Assembly: GCA_049282265.1 (NCBI GenBank)
Contig: JBAPTR010000032.1
Span: 1 to 48,424, forward strand
Origin: CAYUCJ01 sp049282265
GTDB lineage: Bacteria > Desulfobacterota > DSM-4660 > Desulfatiglandales > Desulfatiglandaceae
DNA length: 48,424 nt
Reading direction: 5' to 3'
Each line of letters begins with the position of its first letter. Within the stretch, counting starts at the first letter, position 1. Below the pieces are notes generated by a model. That model was given only the letters and a program-made list of their open reading frames with translations, was not told where the DNA came from and searched no databases. The position numbers and the translations under genes are program-made. Shown in pieces: positions 40,928 to 48,424 of this stretch.

Positions 40928-41158
40928 ATGAAGGACTTGATTTCTTACATAGCGAAGGCTCTGGTAGACAAACCGGAGGATGTTCTTGTTACCGAGATAG
41001 AGGGTGAACAGACTTCTGTGATTGAGTTAAAGGTTGCCAAGGAGGACCTTGGAAAAGTCATCGGCAAGCAGGGCCGTACAGCTAGGGCCATGAGGACTAT
41101 CCTGAGTGCGGCCTCCACCAAGATTAAGAAACGCTCCGTTCTGGAGATCTTAGAATAG
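40928..41158 (+). CDS. khpA: KH-domain RNA-binding protein KhpA
   Basis: A 76-residue single KH domain protein. The GxxG loop lies in VIGKQGRTARAMRTIL. The usual N-terminus MKDLISYIAKALVDKPEDV is present. Homologues (KhpA, formerly YlqC) bind RNA, often with KhpB. GGAGG precedes the start. It sits between rpsP and rimM, its typical place. Confidence 0.95.
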   Translation: MKDLISYIAKALVDKPEDVLVTEIEGEQTSVIELKVAKEDLGKVIGKQGRTARAMRTILSAASTKIKKRSVLEILE

Positions 41159-41160
41159 AC

Positions 41161-41697
41161 TTGAACCAAGGCCCGGACGATAGCCTCCTCGCGGTGGGCA
41201 AGGTCCTGCGTCCCCATGGTCTGCGCGGACTCCTCAGAATTCAGGTCTACGCCGACTCAGGCTCCATATTTGATAAAGCCGGAAAGGTCTTTCTGAAGCT
41301 GGAAAGTGCCGAATGCCTGGAATTCACATTTAATTCCTTGCAACCCGTTAAGTCCAATTTTATTTTGAAACTGGAAGAACTGGCCTCTCTGAACGAGGCG
41401 GAAAAATACCGGGGCGCGGAAATCCTTGTCAGAAAGGATGCCCTGCCTCCCAGAGAGGATGACGAATATTTCTGGTTTGAGCTGGTGGGACTTGATGTTT
41501 TTTCGGAAAACGGAGAATACCTGGGCCCCATCATCGACATCATTTCCACCGGAGGGCACGACACTTACGTCGTCAAGGGTGGAAAGGGCGAGATACTCAT
41601 CCCGGGCACCCACGAGACCGTTAAGGATATTGACCTGGAACGAAGAAAAATGACTATCAGCCCCATAGAGGGGCTTCTTGATATCAATGAGATATGA
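41161..41697 (+). CDS. rimM: Ribosome maturation factor RimM
   Basis: A 178-residue protein. The N-terminal RimM domain has LAVGKVLRPHGLRGLLRIQVYAD; the C-terminal PRC-barrel part has YFWFELVGLDVFSENGEYLG. The start is TTG 41161, two bases after the khpA stop; the ribosome site is weak. It assists 30S head assembly with S19. Its 3' end overlaps trmD by 11 bases. Confidence 0.94.
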   Translation: MNQGPDDSLLAVGKVLRPHGLRGLLRIQVYADSGSIFDKAGKVFLKLESAECLEFTFNSLQPVKSNFILKLEELASLNEAEKYRGAEILVRKDALPPREDDEYFWFELVGLDVFSENGEYLGPIIDIISTGGHDTYVVKGGKGEILIPGTHETVKDIDLERRKMTISPIEGLLDINEI

Positions 41698-42418
41698 CGT
41701 CCTGACCATATTTCCAGAGATGATTTCCGCCTATCTCCAGGAAGGCATACTGGCGCGCGCGGCCAAAGGAGGAGTGATCAGGGTCGAAATGACCGACATA
41801 CGTGACTATGCCAGGGGTCCCCACAGGAACACCGATGATCGCCCTTTCGGGGGAGGCGATGGTATGGTGATGAAACCAGGGCCCCTGTACCGGGCCCTGG
41901 CCTCGGTTCCACGCACCGACGTGGGAAGTGTCGTCATCCTGTTGACGCCCCAGGGCGAGCCTTTCACGCAGAAGATGGCCTGGGAATTGTCCGAATATGA
42001 ACAACTCATATTGGTTTGCGGCAGGTATGAGGGAATTGATGAAAGAATTAGGGAGTTGACCATCGACCGGGAACTGTCTGTGGGCGATTACGTGCTCAGT
42101 GGAGGCGAATTGGGTGCGCTGATCGTGATGGACGCCGTCAGCCGCCTGATCCCCGGGGTTCTGGGCGGTGCACGATCCAACAAGGAAGATTCTTTTGAGG
42201 ACGGGTTGCTCGAATATCCCCAATACACCCGCCCCCGGGTCTTTCTGGATGAGGAAGTTCCCGAAGTCCTTTTGTCCGGAAATCATGAAAAGATCCGCCT
42301 CTGGAGAAGAACGCAATCCCTGAAGCGCACACTTGAAAAACGCCCCGATCTACTCCGTACGGCCAGTCTCTCGCGTGAAGATGAGGACATGCTGGCGAAA
42401 CTGGACAGAATGATTTGA
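41687..42418 (+). CDS. trmD: tRNA (guanine-37-N1)-methyltransferase TrmD
   Basis: A 243-residue SPOUT methylase. It begins MRYDVLTIFPEMISAYLQEG. The SAM-binding knot region is seen in VCGRYEGIDERI and YVLSGGELGALIVMDAVSRL. The DDRPFGGGDGMVMK segment is also present. The start is ATG 41687 inside the end of rimM; a TTG at 41678 is rejected. It methylates G37 of tRNAs and prevents frameshifting. Confidence 0.96.
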   Translation: MRYDVLTIFPEMISAYLQEGILARAAKGGVIRVEMTDIRDYARGPHRNTDDRPFGGGDGMVMKPGPLYRALASVPRTDVGSVVILLTPQGEPFTQKMAWELSEYEQLILVCGRYEGIDERIRELTIDRELSVGDYVLSGGELGALIVMDAVSRLIPGVLGGARSNKEDSFEDGLLEYPQYTRPRVFLDEEVPEVLLSGNHEKIRLWRRTQSLKRTLEKRPDLLRTASLSREDEDMLAKLDRMI

Positions 42419-42457
42419 ACTGCTTGCTTTTGGGACTTTAACCGACAGTGTCTTTTT

Positions 42458-43030
42458 ATGCGCCTCTACTTGGGACTCGTTCATTATCCCGTTTATGACA
42501 AGAACGAGGAGAAAATTGCTTCTGCGATCACGACTGTTGATCTGCACGATCTCTCTCGTGCATCCAGAACATACGCCGTCAAGCAGCTGTTGGTCATCAC
42601 CCCTTTAACGGACCAGCAAAGGCTGGTCGAACGGGTTTGCAGACACTGGATCACCGGGTTCGGGGCTCAATATAACCCGCACAGGAAAGAGGCCGTCGAG
42701 CTGATCTCTGTTGTCTCTTCCCTGAAAGGGGCCATCGCTTCCATTGCTGTTCTGGAAGGAGAGATGCCTTTTGTCGTCGCTACAGGTGCACGCGAACGGA
42801 AAGAGAAGGTGATCTCCTTCGCAGAAACGCGATCGATGGTCCGTCGTAATGATCTGGTATTTCTTATTTTCGGCACTGCCTGGGGGCTTGCTCAAGAGGC
42901 CTTTGGGATGACAGATGCCGTATTGGAGCCTATTCCGGGCGCAGGAGGGTACAATCATCTCTCCGTGAGATCAGCGTCCGCCATCATTTTAGACCGTTTG
43001 GCTGGCAACCATACCAGCCGAGACTTTTAG
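42458..43030 (+). CDS. Second SPOUT-type RNA methyltransferase-like protein (Methyltrn_RNA_4 family)
   Basis: A 190-residue protein beginning MRLYLGLVHYPVYDKNEEKIA. It shows TVDLHDLSRASRTYAVKQ, LVFLIFGTAWGLAQEAF and a C-terminal PIPGAGGYNHLSVRSASAII. These match what I know of a SPOUT-fold family commonly found between trmD and rplS in this group. It is probably an RNA methylase; the target base is not known. It starts 39 bases after trmD and ends 8 bases before rplS, so it is within the operon. Confidence 0.82.
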   Translation: MRLYLGLVHYPVYDKNEEKIASAITTVDLHDLSRASRTYAVKQLLVITPLTDQQRLVERVCRHWITGFGAQYNPHRKEAVELISVVSSLKGAIASIAVLEGEMPFVVATGARERKEKVISFAETRSMVRRNDLVFLIFGTAWGLAQEAFGMTDAVLEPIPGAGGYNHLSVRSASAIILDRLAGNHTSRDF

Positions 43031-43038
43031 GAGGACAT

Positions 43039-43383
43039 ATGAACATCGTAGAAATGCTTGAAAAAGAACAGATGCGCACGGACATACCCGCCTTTCGCGC
43101 AGGCGATACCATCAAGGTCCATGCCAAGATCAAGGAAGGCGAAAAAGAGCGAATCCAGGTCTTTCAGGGTGTTGTCATTCGAAAGCGAAATGGTAATACC
43201 GGTGCCAGCTTCACGGTTCGAAAAATCTCCTACGGCATTGGTGTTGAAAGAATCTTTCCTCTCCACTCGCCTTCTATCGACAAGATAGAAGTCCTGACCA
43301 GGGGAAAGGTGAGAAGGGCCAGGATTTATTACCTCAGGAAGCTGCGAGGAAAGGCCGCCCGCATCAAGGAAAAAAGGTATTGA
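43039..43383 (+). CDS. rplS: 50S ribosomal protein L19
   Basis: A 114-residue bL19 protein with DIPAFRAGDTIKVHAKIKEG and VEKIFPLHSPSIDKIEV-like sequence (here VERIFPLHSPSIDKIEV) and the C-terminal ARIYYLRKLRGKAARIKE. GGAGG precedes the start. It lies at the 30S-50S interface. Confidence 0.97.
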   Translation: MNIVEMLEKEQMRTDIPAFRAGDTIKVHAKIKEGEKERIQVFQGVVIRKRNGNTGASFTVRKISYGIGVERIFPLHSPSIDKIEVLTRGKVRRARIYYLRKLRGKAARIKEKRY

Positions 43384-43409
43384 ACCTTTAACGGTGTTTT
43401 GGCACATTC

Positions 43410-44081
43410 TTGTCGAGCCCACCAGAAAACCTGTCCCTGTTTCCCCCGGGTTTTGAGCCGGGAGAAGACCATACGCTCTTTCATGAGGTGATGGCTGCGA
43501 AGGCGGGGTACCATCTGGTGGCTGGGTTGGACGAAGCCGGCCGGGGACCCCTCGCGGGGCCTGTAGTAGCCGCCGCGGTCATTCTCCCCCGGGATGTGGA
43601 ATTGCCGGGTGTCCGGGATTCAAAAAAGATGAGCGCCGGGGCGAGAGAAACGGCATTCGGATTGATCAACAAGAGGGCCCGGGCCGTATCTGTTGCCGTC
43701 GTATCAAGGGGATACATCGACCAATTCAACATCCTGCGGGCCTCTCTGGAGGCCATGAAAAGGGCTGCCGAGGCCCTGGCACCCCAACCGACCTTCCTTC
43801 TCGTTGATGGCATAAATGCCGTTCCCCTTGCTTTGCCTCAGAAATGTCTCAAAAAGGGCGATCAGAGGAGTCTGAGCATATCCGCCGCTTCCATTATGGC
43901 CAAGGTTTACCGTGACAGGATAATGACATGTTACCACGACCGGTTTCCCATGTACGGCTTTGATCAACACAAAGGCTATGGTACAAAAAGGCATTTGGAG
44001 GCCCTCAGGTGCTTTGGACCCTGTCCGTTTCACCGGCTAACCTTCAGAGGGGTTTGCGGACTTGACCAGGGAACGCATTGA
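43410..44081 (+). CDS. rnhB: Ribonuclease HII
   Basis: A 223-residue enzyme with the acidic active-site residues in GLDEAGRGPLAGPV (Asp, Glu), in LLVDG and in SAASIMAKVYRDRIM (Asp). It removes ribonucleotides from DNA. The start shown is TTG 43410; its ribosome site is weak. An in-frame ATG at 43491 would still keep the catalytic domain, so the true start is uncertain. It follows rplS and overlaps yraN by 20 bases. Confidence 0.93.
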   Translation: MSSPPENLSLFPPGFEPGEDHTLFHEVMAAKAGYHLVAGLDEAGRGPLAGPVVAAAVILPRDVELPGVRDSKKMSAGARETAFGLINKRARAVSVAVVSRGYIDQFNILRASLEAMKRAAEALAPQPTFLLVDGINAVPLALPQKCLKKGDQRSLSISAASIMAKVYRDRIMTCYHDRFPMYGFDQHKGYGTKRHLEALRCFGPCPFHRLTFRGVCGLDQGTH

Positions 44082-44430
44082 ACTGGGGAAGATGGGTGAA
44101 GCTCTGGCCCTCCGGACCATCAAGGCCATGGGGTACAGAAAGATCATCAAAAACTATCGATGCCCCCTCGGAGAAATCGATCTGATCGCCCACGATGGCG
44201 AAACACTGGTCTTCCTGGAAATCAAGACCAGAAGAACAGGCCCGACCGGTTATGCCAAGGAGGCCGTAACGTCAAGAAAGAGGCACCAGATTTCCAAGGT
44301 CGCCCTGGCCTACATGAAGGCCACCGACTGCTGTGAGGTGAGGGCCAGGTTTGATGTGGTGGCCGTAAGTCTTTTTGAAGGGCATCCGAAGGTGGAAGTC
44401 ATCAAGAACGCCTTTGATCTCTCCTACTGA
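44062..44430 (+). CDS. yraN: YraN family (UPF0102) nuclease-fold protein
   Basis: A 122-residue protein with a PD-(D/E)xK-like nuclease core: GEIDLIAHDGETLVFLEIKTR holds the Asp and the ExK residues. The start is TTG 44062, within the end of rnhB; ATG 44092 is possible but would drop part of the usual N-terminus (ELGKMGEALAL). The family is usually next to rnhB or rsmI, as here on both sides. Its role is not well defined, perhaps DNA processing. Confidence 0.92.
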   Translation: MTRERIELGKMGEALALRTIKAMGYRKIIKNYRCPLGEIDLIAHDGETLVFLEIKTRRTGPTGYAKEAVTSRKRHQISKVALAYMKATDCCEVRARFDVVAVSLFEGHPKVEVIKNAFDLSY

Positions 44431-44442
44431 AGGCCTGCTTCA

Positions 44443-45345
44443 ATGAAAAATCAGATAAGAAAACATGAAGACCGGAAGTCCTCGGGGCCCGGGGTGCTTT
44501 ACGTTGTTTCCACCCCTATAGGAAATCTTGAAGATATTACGCTTCGGGCCTTGAAAATCCTCAAGAATGTGGATATGATTGCGGCAGAAAATGTGAGCCA
44601 CACGCGCAGGCTTTGTGACCATTACGGGATCAGAACCAGGGTAACACGCTACAACCAGCACAATCAGAAGGCCAAGGCCTCTGAGCTCATCAGGCAGTTG
44701 AAGGAAGGCTCCCAAGTGGCACAGGTCACCGATGCAGGGGTGCCGGGTATCTCCGATCCCGGTGGCTACCTTGTCGGACTGGCCTCGGCCGAATCGATCG
44801 CCATCACGCCGGTTCCCGGACCGTCGGCGGTCACAGGGGCCCTGTCCATATCCGGGTTCCCTGCGGAGCAATTCCTATTTGCAGGATTTCTGCCTCCGAA
44901 AAAAGGGAAAAGGCGGAAGGCCCTTCAAGAGCTTTCCGAGGATTACCGTACGATGGTCTTTTTCGAGGCCCCCCATCGCCTGAAAGCTATGCTTGGGGAC
45001 CTCCTGGATCTTCTGGGGAATCGCCAAATGGTCATTGTGAGAGAAATGACCAAGCTTTACGAAGAAATCCTGAGGGGGTCATTGGCTGAAATCCTTGTGA
45101 ATCTGCCGAAAGACAAGATTAAAGGTGAACTTACCCTTGTGGTCCAGGGAAAACAGGAGAGTCGAAAAGTCACGGAAATTCCGGAAGGGCTTCTCGACAG
45201 AATCGACGATCTGATCAAAAAAGACGGGATGAGCATTCGGGATATTGCCGAAATCATCTCATCCGAAGAGCGCCTTTCCTATCGCTTCGTATACAAGGCA
45301 TGCCTTTCGAGGAAAACGGTACACCAACGGCCTGAGGTCGGATAG
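44443..45345 (+). CDS. rsmI: 16S rRNA (cytidine-1402-2'-O)-methyltransferase RsmI
   Basis: A 300-residue tetrapyrrole-methylase-fold protein. It has LYVVSTPIGNLEDITLRAL, then AENVSHTRRLCDHYGI, DAGVPGISDPGGYLV and VVFFEAPHR-like MVFFEAPHRLKAML. It methylates the 2'-O of C1402 in 16S rRNA. It begins 12 bases after yraN. A distinct N-terminal tail of about 15 residues precedes the domain. Confidence 0.95.
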   Translation: MKNQIRKHEDRKSSGPGVLYVVSTPIGNLEDITLRALKILKNVDMIAAENVSHTRRLCDHYGIRTRVTRYNQHNQKAKASELIRQLKEGSQVAQVTDAGVPGISDPGGYLVGLASAESIAITPVPGPSAVTGALSISGFPAEQFLFAGFLPPKKGKRRKALQELSEDYRTMVFFEAPHRLKAMLGDLLDLLGNRQMVIVREMTKLYEEILRGSLAEILVNLPKDKIKGELTLVVQGKQESRKVTEIPEGLLDRIDDLIKKDGMSIRDIAEIISSEERLSYRFVYKACLSRKTVHQRPEVG

Positions 45346-45362
45346 ATGCATCCAAGGCAATT

Positions 45363-45641
45363 ATGGAACAGCTGAAAACCATGAAAATTTCAAACAGCTT
45401 GGGTCTCCATGCTAGGGCCGCGGCCAAGATCGTCGCCCTTGCCGGCGAATATCAATCCAAGTTGTTCCTGAGAAAAGGAAAAGACAGTGAAGAAGCGGAT
45501 GGTTCAAGTATCCTGTCCATTCTGACCCTCTCCTGTCCCAAAGGAACGGAGGTGGAGATCAGGATCGTGGGAGACGATTCCGAAAAATTCATGGAAAACC
45601 TGACCGACCTTTTTGCCTCCAAATTCGGGGAGGAAGCATGA
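45363..45641 (+). CDS. ptsH: Phosphocarrier protein HPr
   Basis: A 92-residue HPr. The phosphorylated His is H16 in NSLGLHARAAAKIV. The ADGSSIL segment (Ser48/49) is at the regulatory serine position of HPr. It takes phosphate from enzyme I. No enzyme II gene is in the window, so the transport or regulatory partner is not visible. Its stop overlaps the enzyme I start by four bases. Confidence 0.93.
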   Translation: MEQLKTMKISNSLGLHARAAAKIVALAGEYQSKLFLRKGKDSEEADGSSILSILTLSCPKGTEVEIRIVGDDSEKFMENLTDLFASKFGEEA

Positions 45642-47422
45642 CAGCCTCTCCGGACATTTCAGGGAACATTTTGAAGGGCATCCCTGTCTCGCCAGGGATC
45701 ACGTTGGGAAAAGCCCACCTGGTGGACCGCTCCAAGGTCAAGATCCTCTATCAGTACCTCATCGACGAAAATCAGCTGAACGCGGAGATTGAGCGGTTCC
45801 AGAATGCCGTTGCCGTCACGGAAGAACAGCTTGAAACGCTGAAAGGCCGGATGCCTGAAGAAGTGAAGCAACACGCCTTCATCCTGGACAGCCACCTGAT
45901 GATCCTGAAAGACAGTATGCTCTGCGAGTCCACCGCTCGCAAGATAAAGGAAGAAAAGATTAACGCGGAGTGGGCCCTGAAAAAATCTTTTCATGAAATA
46001 GAAAAGATTTTCTCCAGGATAGATGATGAGTACATCAGCAGCAGGATTCAGGATGTGGAAAGCGTAACTGAAAGGATATTGAGGAATCTTTCAGGTGATA
46101 CTCAGGAAAGCCTCGCCGAAATCAAGGAACGCGTCATCATCGTCGCCCATGATCTCTCCCCGGCGGATACCAGTGAATTGAACGTCAGCAAGGTCATGGG
46201 TTTCATCACAGATGTGGGTGGGCGGACATCCCATACGGCCATCATGGCCCAGTCACTGGAAATTCCGGCAATCGTGGGGCTTGAATCGGCCACGTTGACG
46301 ATTGCGGAAGGTGATCTCCTCATTGTGGACGGCAACACCGGAGATGTGATCATCAATCCCGATGATTCCGGGATCATTTATTATCAGGAAAAACAGCTTC
46401 AACACGAAAAATACAAGTCCTCCATTGCCCGGACCAGTCATCTTCCTGCAGAAACGCCGGACGGATACCGCATGACCATCAAGGCCAACATAGAGTTTCT
46501 GGAAGAAGTAGCCGCCGTCAGGAACCATGGGGCGGAAGGCATAGGGCTCTACAGGACGGAGTTCCTCTACCTGAGGAGCGGCGTACTTCCCAGCGGACAG
46601 GAACTCTTCGATGACTACAGGGAAGTCGTCGAATTGATGGCCCCGGAGCCGGTGACATTGAGGACCCTGGACCTGGGTGGGGACAAGTTTGCCTCCGGCA
46701 TAGAGATCGCCAATGAAGTGAATCCAGCGCTTGGGTTAAGAGCTATCCGATTATTCCTGAAAAAGAAAGAGCTTTTCAAGACCCAACTTCGGGCCATACT
46801 GCGGACAAGCATCTATGGAAACGTCCGGCTCATGTTTCCCATGATCTCGGGGCTTCAGGAGGTCCTGGATGCTACGGAAGTCCTCAATGATGTCAAGAGA
46901 GAGCTGGAGAAAGAGGAGATCCTCTATGACGAAAATATGCTCGTGGGGATTATGATCGAAATTCCCTCTGCCGTTGTCATTTCGGACCTCCTCGCCCAGC
47001 ATGTGGATTTTTTCAGCATCGGGACCAACGATCTCATCCAGTTCGCCCTGGCCATTGACCGGGTTAACGAACACGTGGCCTTCATGTATCAGCCGTTTCA
47101 CCCGGCCATACTCCGAATGATCCGGCAGGTGGTCCAAGAGGCCCGAAAGGCGGGGATCCAGGTCTCCCTGTGTGGAGAAATGGCCGGAGATCCCCTTTGT
47201 ATTCCCATACTTCTCGCCCTGGGCCTCGATGAATTAAGTATGAACGCCAGGGCCATACCCATGATCAAGAATATCATCAGGTCCATTTCCCTCGAAGAGG
47301 CAAGGCGTGATTTCGATCGGGTCATCCGGCTCAACACTGCCAGGGAGGTGCGGGCCTATCTCCTGAAGCGGATGAAGAAATTGATCCCTGAACTGGACGA
47401 GAAGGGGTACCTGAGAAGCTGA
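45638..47422 (+). CDS. ptsI: PTS enzyme I (phosphoenolpyruvate-protein phosphotransferase)
   Basis: A 594-residue enzyme I. The N-terminal domain has the phosphorylated His199 in GGRTSHTAIMAQS. The PEP-binding barrel has EGIGLYRTEFLYL, DLGGDK, and the catalytic Cys512 in SLCGEMAGDP. It moves phosphate from PEP to HPr. Length is normal, without an N-terminal GAF domain, so it is not the nitrogen-type PtsP. It is coupled to ptsH. Confidence 0.96.
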   Translation: MTASPDISGNILKGIPVSPGITLGKAHLVDRSKVKILYQYLIDENQLNAEIERFQNAVAVTEEQLETLKGRMPEEVKQHAFILDSHLMILKDSMLCESTARKIKEEKINAEWALKKSFHEIEKIFSRIDDEYISSRIQDVESVTERILRNLSGDTQESLAEIKERVIIVAHDLSPADTSELNVSKVMGFITDVGGRTSHTAIMAQSLEIPAIVGLESATLTIAEGDLLIVDGNTGDVIINPDDSGIIYYQEKQLQHEKYKSSIARTSHLPAETPDGYRMTIKANIEFLEEVAAVRNHGAEGIGLYRTEFLYLRSGVLPSGQELFDDYREVVELMAPEPVTLRTLDLGGDKFASGIEIANEVNPALGLRAIRLFLKKKELFKTQLRAILRTSIYGNVRLMFPMISGLQEVLDATEVLNDVKRELEKEEILYDENMLVGIMIEIPSAVVISDLLAQHVDFFSIGTNDLIQFALAIDRVNEHVAFMYQPFHPAILRMIRQVVQEARKAGIQVSLCGEMAGDPLCIPILLALGLDELSMNARAIPMIKNIIRSISLEEARRDFDRVIRLNTAREVRAYLLKRMKKLIPELDEKGYLRS

Positions 47423-47473
47423 ATCGTATCCTGCCGTAAGCTAATCTATTCGTTCTCCAGAAGGAAGAAAAAG

Positions 47474-47929
47474 ATGGGCATAAAGATCATCTGTCAGAAC
47501 CGAAAAGCCTCTTTCGATTACCATCTCGACGAAAAATTTGAGGCCGGAATGGTGCTGCTCGGAGCTGAGGTCAAGTCTCTGCGGGAAGGCAGGGCCAACC
47601 TGGTGGACAGCTATGCCAGGATCAGGAGAGGGGAAGTCTTCCTCCACAGCATGCACATCACCCCTTACCCCTTTGCTCACCATATGGATCTGGACCCCAC
47701 AAGGACCCGGAAACTCCTCCTGAACAAGCGGGAAATCAAGCGCCTCATAGGAAAGACCGAAGAAAAGGGATATTCACTTATCCCCACCAAGGTTTATTTC
47801 AAGGCAGGTAAGGCAAAGGTTGAGATCGCCCTGGCCAAGGGCAAGAAGAAATATGACAAGCGCCAGGCACTCAAAGAAAAGGAAATGAAAAGGGAGATAG
47901 ACCAGGCACGCAAAAGAGGTCGTTATTGA
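47474..47929 (+). CDS. smpB: SsrA-binding protein SmpB
   Basis: A 151-residue protein with the OB-fold core GMVLLGAEVKSLREGRANLVDSY, KLLLNKREIKRL and the basic C-terminal tail KRQALKEKEMKREIDQARK. It binds tmRNA for trans-translation. The ssrA gene lies 142 bases downstream on the same strand, the usual pairing. AGAAGG precedes the start by about 8 bases. Confidence 0.97.
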   Translation: MGIKIICQNRKASFDYHLDEKFEAGMVLLGAEVKSLREGRANLVDSYARIRRGEVFLHSMHITPYPFAHHMDLDPTRTRKLLLNKREIKRLIGKTEEKGYSLIPTKVYFKAGKAKVEIALAKGKKKYDKRQALKEKEMKREIDQARKRGRY

Positions 47930-47956
47930 CATGGCCGGGAAAGATGGTTAGAATGT

Positions 47957-48066
47957 AAATCAGTCAATGGGGAGAGGCACTCCGTTGATTTGTAAGGAAA
48001 TCGAAAATCACACTTTTCGGTTTCCGTTAGTAAAAAGTCCAGGGATGGACTTTTTACGATTCTATA
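47957..48066 (+). repeat. Copy of the multi-hairpin element abutting ssrA
   Basis: Hairpins 2 to 4 of the element are present: CAATGG...CCGTTG (47965-47987), GGAAATCGAAAA/TTTTCGGTTTCC (47996-48025) and a perfect 10-bp AAAAAGTCCA-GGGA-TGGACTTTTT (48032-48055). Long stretches are identical to the copy at 12904-13009 (for example TTGATTTGTAAGGAAA). Hairpin 1 is missing. The element ends about 5 bases before the mature tmRNA 5' end. The last hairpin with its T-run could end the smpB transcript. Confidence 0.72.
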
Positions 48067-48071
48067 AATAT

Positions 48072-48424
48072 GGGGGTGAATTGGTTTCGACGGGGATAGA
48101 GAAACTTAGGTTGCATACCGAGGTTCCACTTGCTCGTAAAACGGGTGGGATAAACACAAACGCAGACGATTATGCGTATGCCCTAGCCGCTTAGACGGCT
48201 AGCGTCCTCTCAGAGTTTGCCTGCGACTCTGAATAGGGCGTCGACTAGCAGGCTAGCTGACCCACTTCACCTGTGAGCAGGGGATGCGAAAACGAACACA
48301 GGTTAGTCCACTGACTGCTTCGCCTGACGGGAGCCAGGGGACGAAAATAAATTGTCGGGCTAAGTATGTAGACGCCTAAGCGGAATGTTTTCGGACGGGG
48401 GTTCGACTCCCCCCGCCTCCACCA
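48072..48424 (+). ncRNA. ssrA: Transfer-messenger RNA (tmRNA)
   Basis: A 353-base tmRNA. The 5' end GGGGGTGAATTGGTTTCGAC and the 3' end CGCCTCCACCA pair as an acceptor stem (GGGGGUG with CGCCUCC, including G-U pairs). The T arm GGGGGTTCGACTCCCCC lies near 48399-48415, and CCA is encoded. The tag reading frame from GCA at 48162 gives ADDYAYALAA followed by TAG (48192-48194); the exact resume codon is by analogy with other tmRNAs. The window ends at the last base of the gene. Confidence 0.96.

Noticed and set aside
47967..48194. 75-codon frame ending in the tmRNA tag
   Set aside because: It starts in the repeat element and ends with the tmRNA tag; only the tag codons are translated, by trans-translation.

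Overview
The window reads as a chromosome segment from a deltaproteobacterium-like organism (Desulfobacterota, probably an anaerobe). This is an inference from gene content: TRAP transporters, an acetoin/pyruvate-type 2-oxoacid dehydrogenase operon with sigma-54 promoters, a reductive-dehalogenase-like protein, and the order ffh-rpsP-khpA-rimM-trmD-SPOUT methylase-rplS-rnhB-yraN. No rRNA, tRNA, CRISPR array, transposase or prophage gene was seen. One complete tmRNA gene ends exactly at the right edge.

Region 1 (1-10.8 kb, minus strand) is a catabolic gene cluster. It starts at a sigma-54 type promoter (10772-10787) and runs E1 alpha, E1 beta, E2, E3, an M24 peptidase-like protein, a 3-hydroxyisobutyrate-dehydrogenase-like protein, a VOC protein, a decayed LivK-type binding protein, an amidohydrolase, a TRAP binding protein, and the first codons of a further gene. 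Facing it is lipA, with its own -24/-12 element (11097-11112), so lipoylation capacity appears co-controlled with a lipoate-dependent complex. A cupin gene and an AcoR-type sigma-54 activator follow (12.3-15.1 kb). Each is preceded by the same module: a 17-bp palindrome plus a TTGA(T/C)C-17-TATAAT promoter. In the regulator's copy a multi-hairpin element of about 155 bp is inserted directly after the -10 box. A kinase-like/BON fusion protein lies convergently.

Region 2 (16.4-21.5 kb, plus strand) is a TRAP operon (P, Q, M). It is followed by a membrane-anchored reductive-dehalogenase-like iron-sulfur protein and a FadR-type regulator, in one tight run.

Region 3 (21.5-38.8 kb) is mixed. It holds a metC-like gene, ybaB-recR-glcD, a cation diffusion facilitator, a histone-deacetylase-like plus hydantoinase pair, pilB/gspE-recN, an outer-membrane-type lipoprotein, and the overlapping set nucleoside phosphorylase - DUF1786 - ligA - acylphosphatase. 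Two further palindromic intergenic elements sit at 29.7 kb and 33.5 kb.

Region 4 (39.2-48.4 kb, plus strand) is core translation and RNA genes: ffh, rpsP, khpA, rimM, trmD, a second SPOUT methylase, rplS, rnhB, yraN and rsmI. HPr and enzyme I of the PTS follow, then smpB and ssrA. A copy of the hairpin element abuts the 5' end of ssrA.

The most unusual items are the self-anchored, probably cytosol-facing dehalogenase-like protein in the TRAP operon, the duplicated operator/promoter module with an element inserted in one copy, the paired divergent sigma-54 promoters linking lipA to the dehydrogenase operon, and the dispersed multi-hairpin element family.
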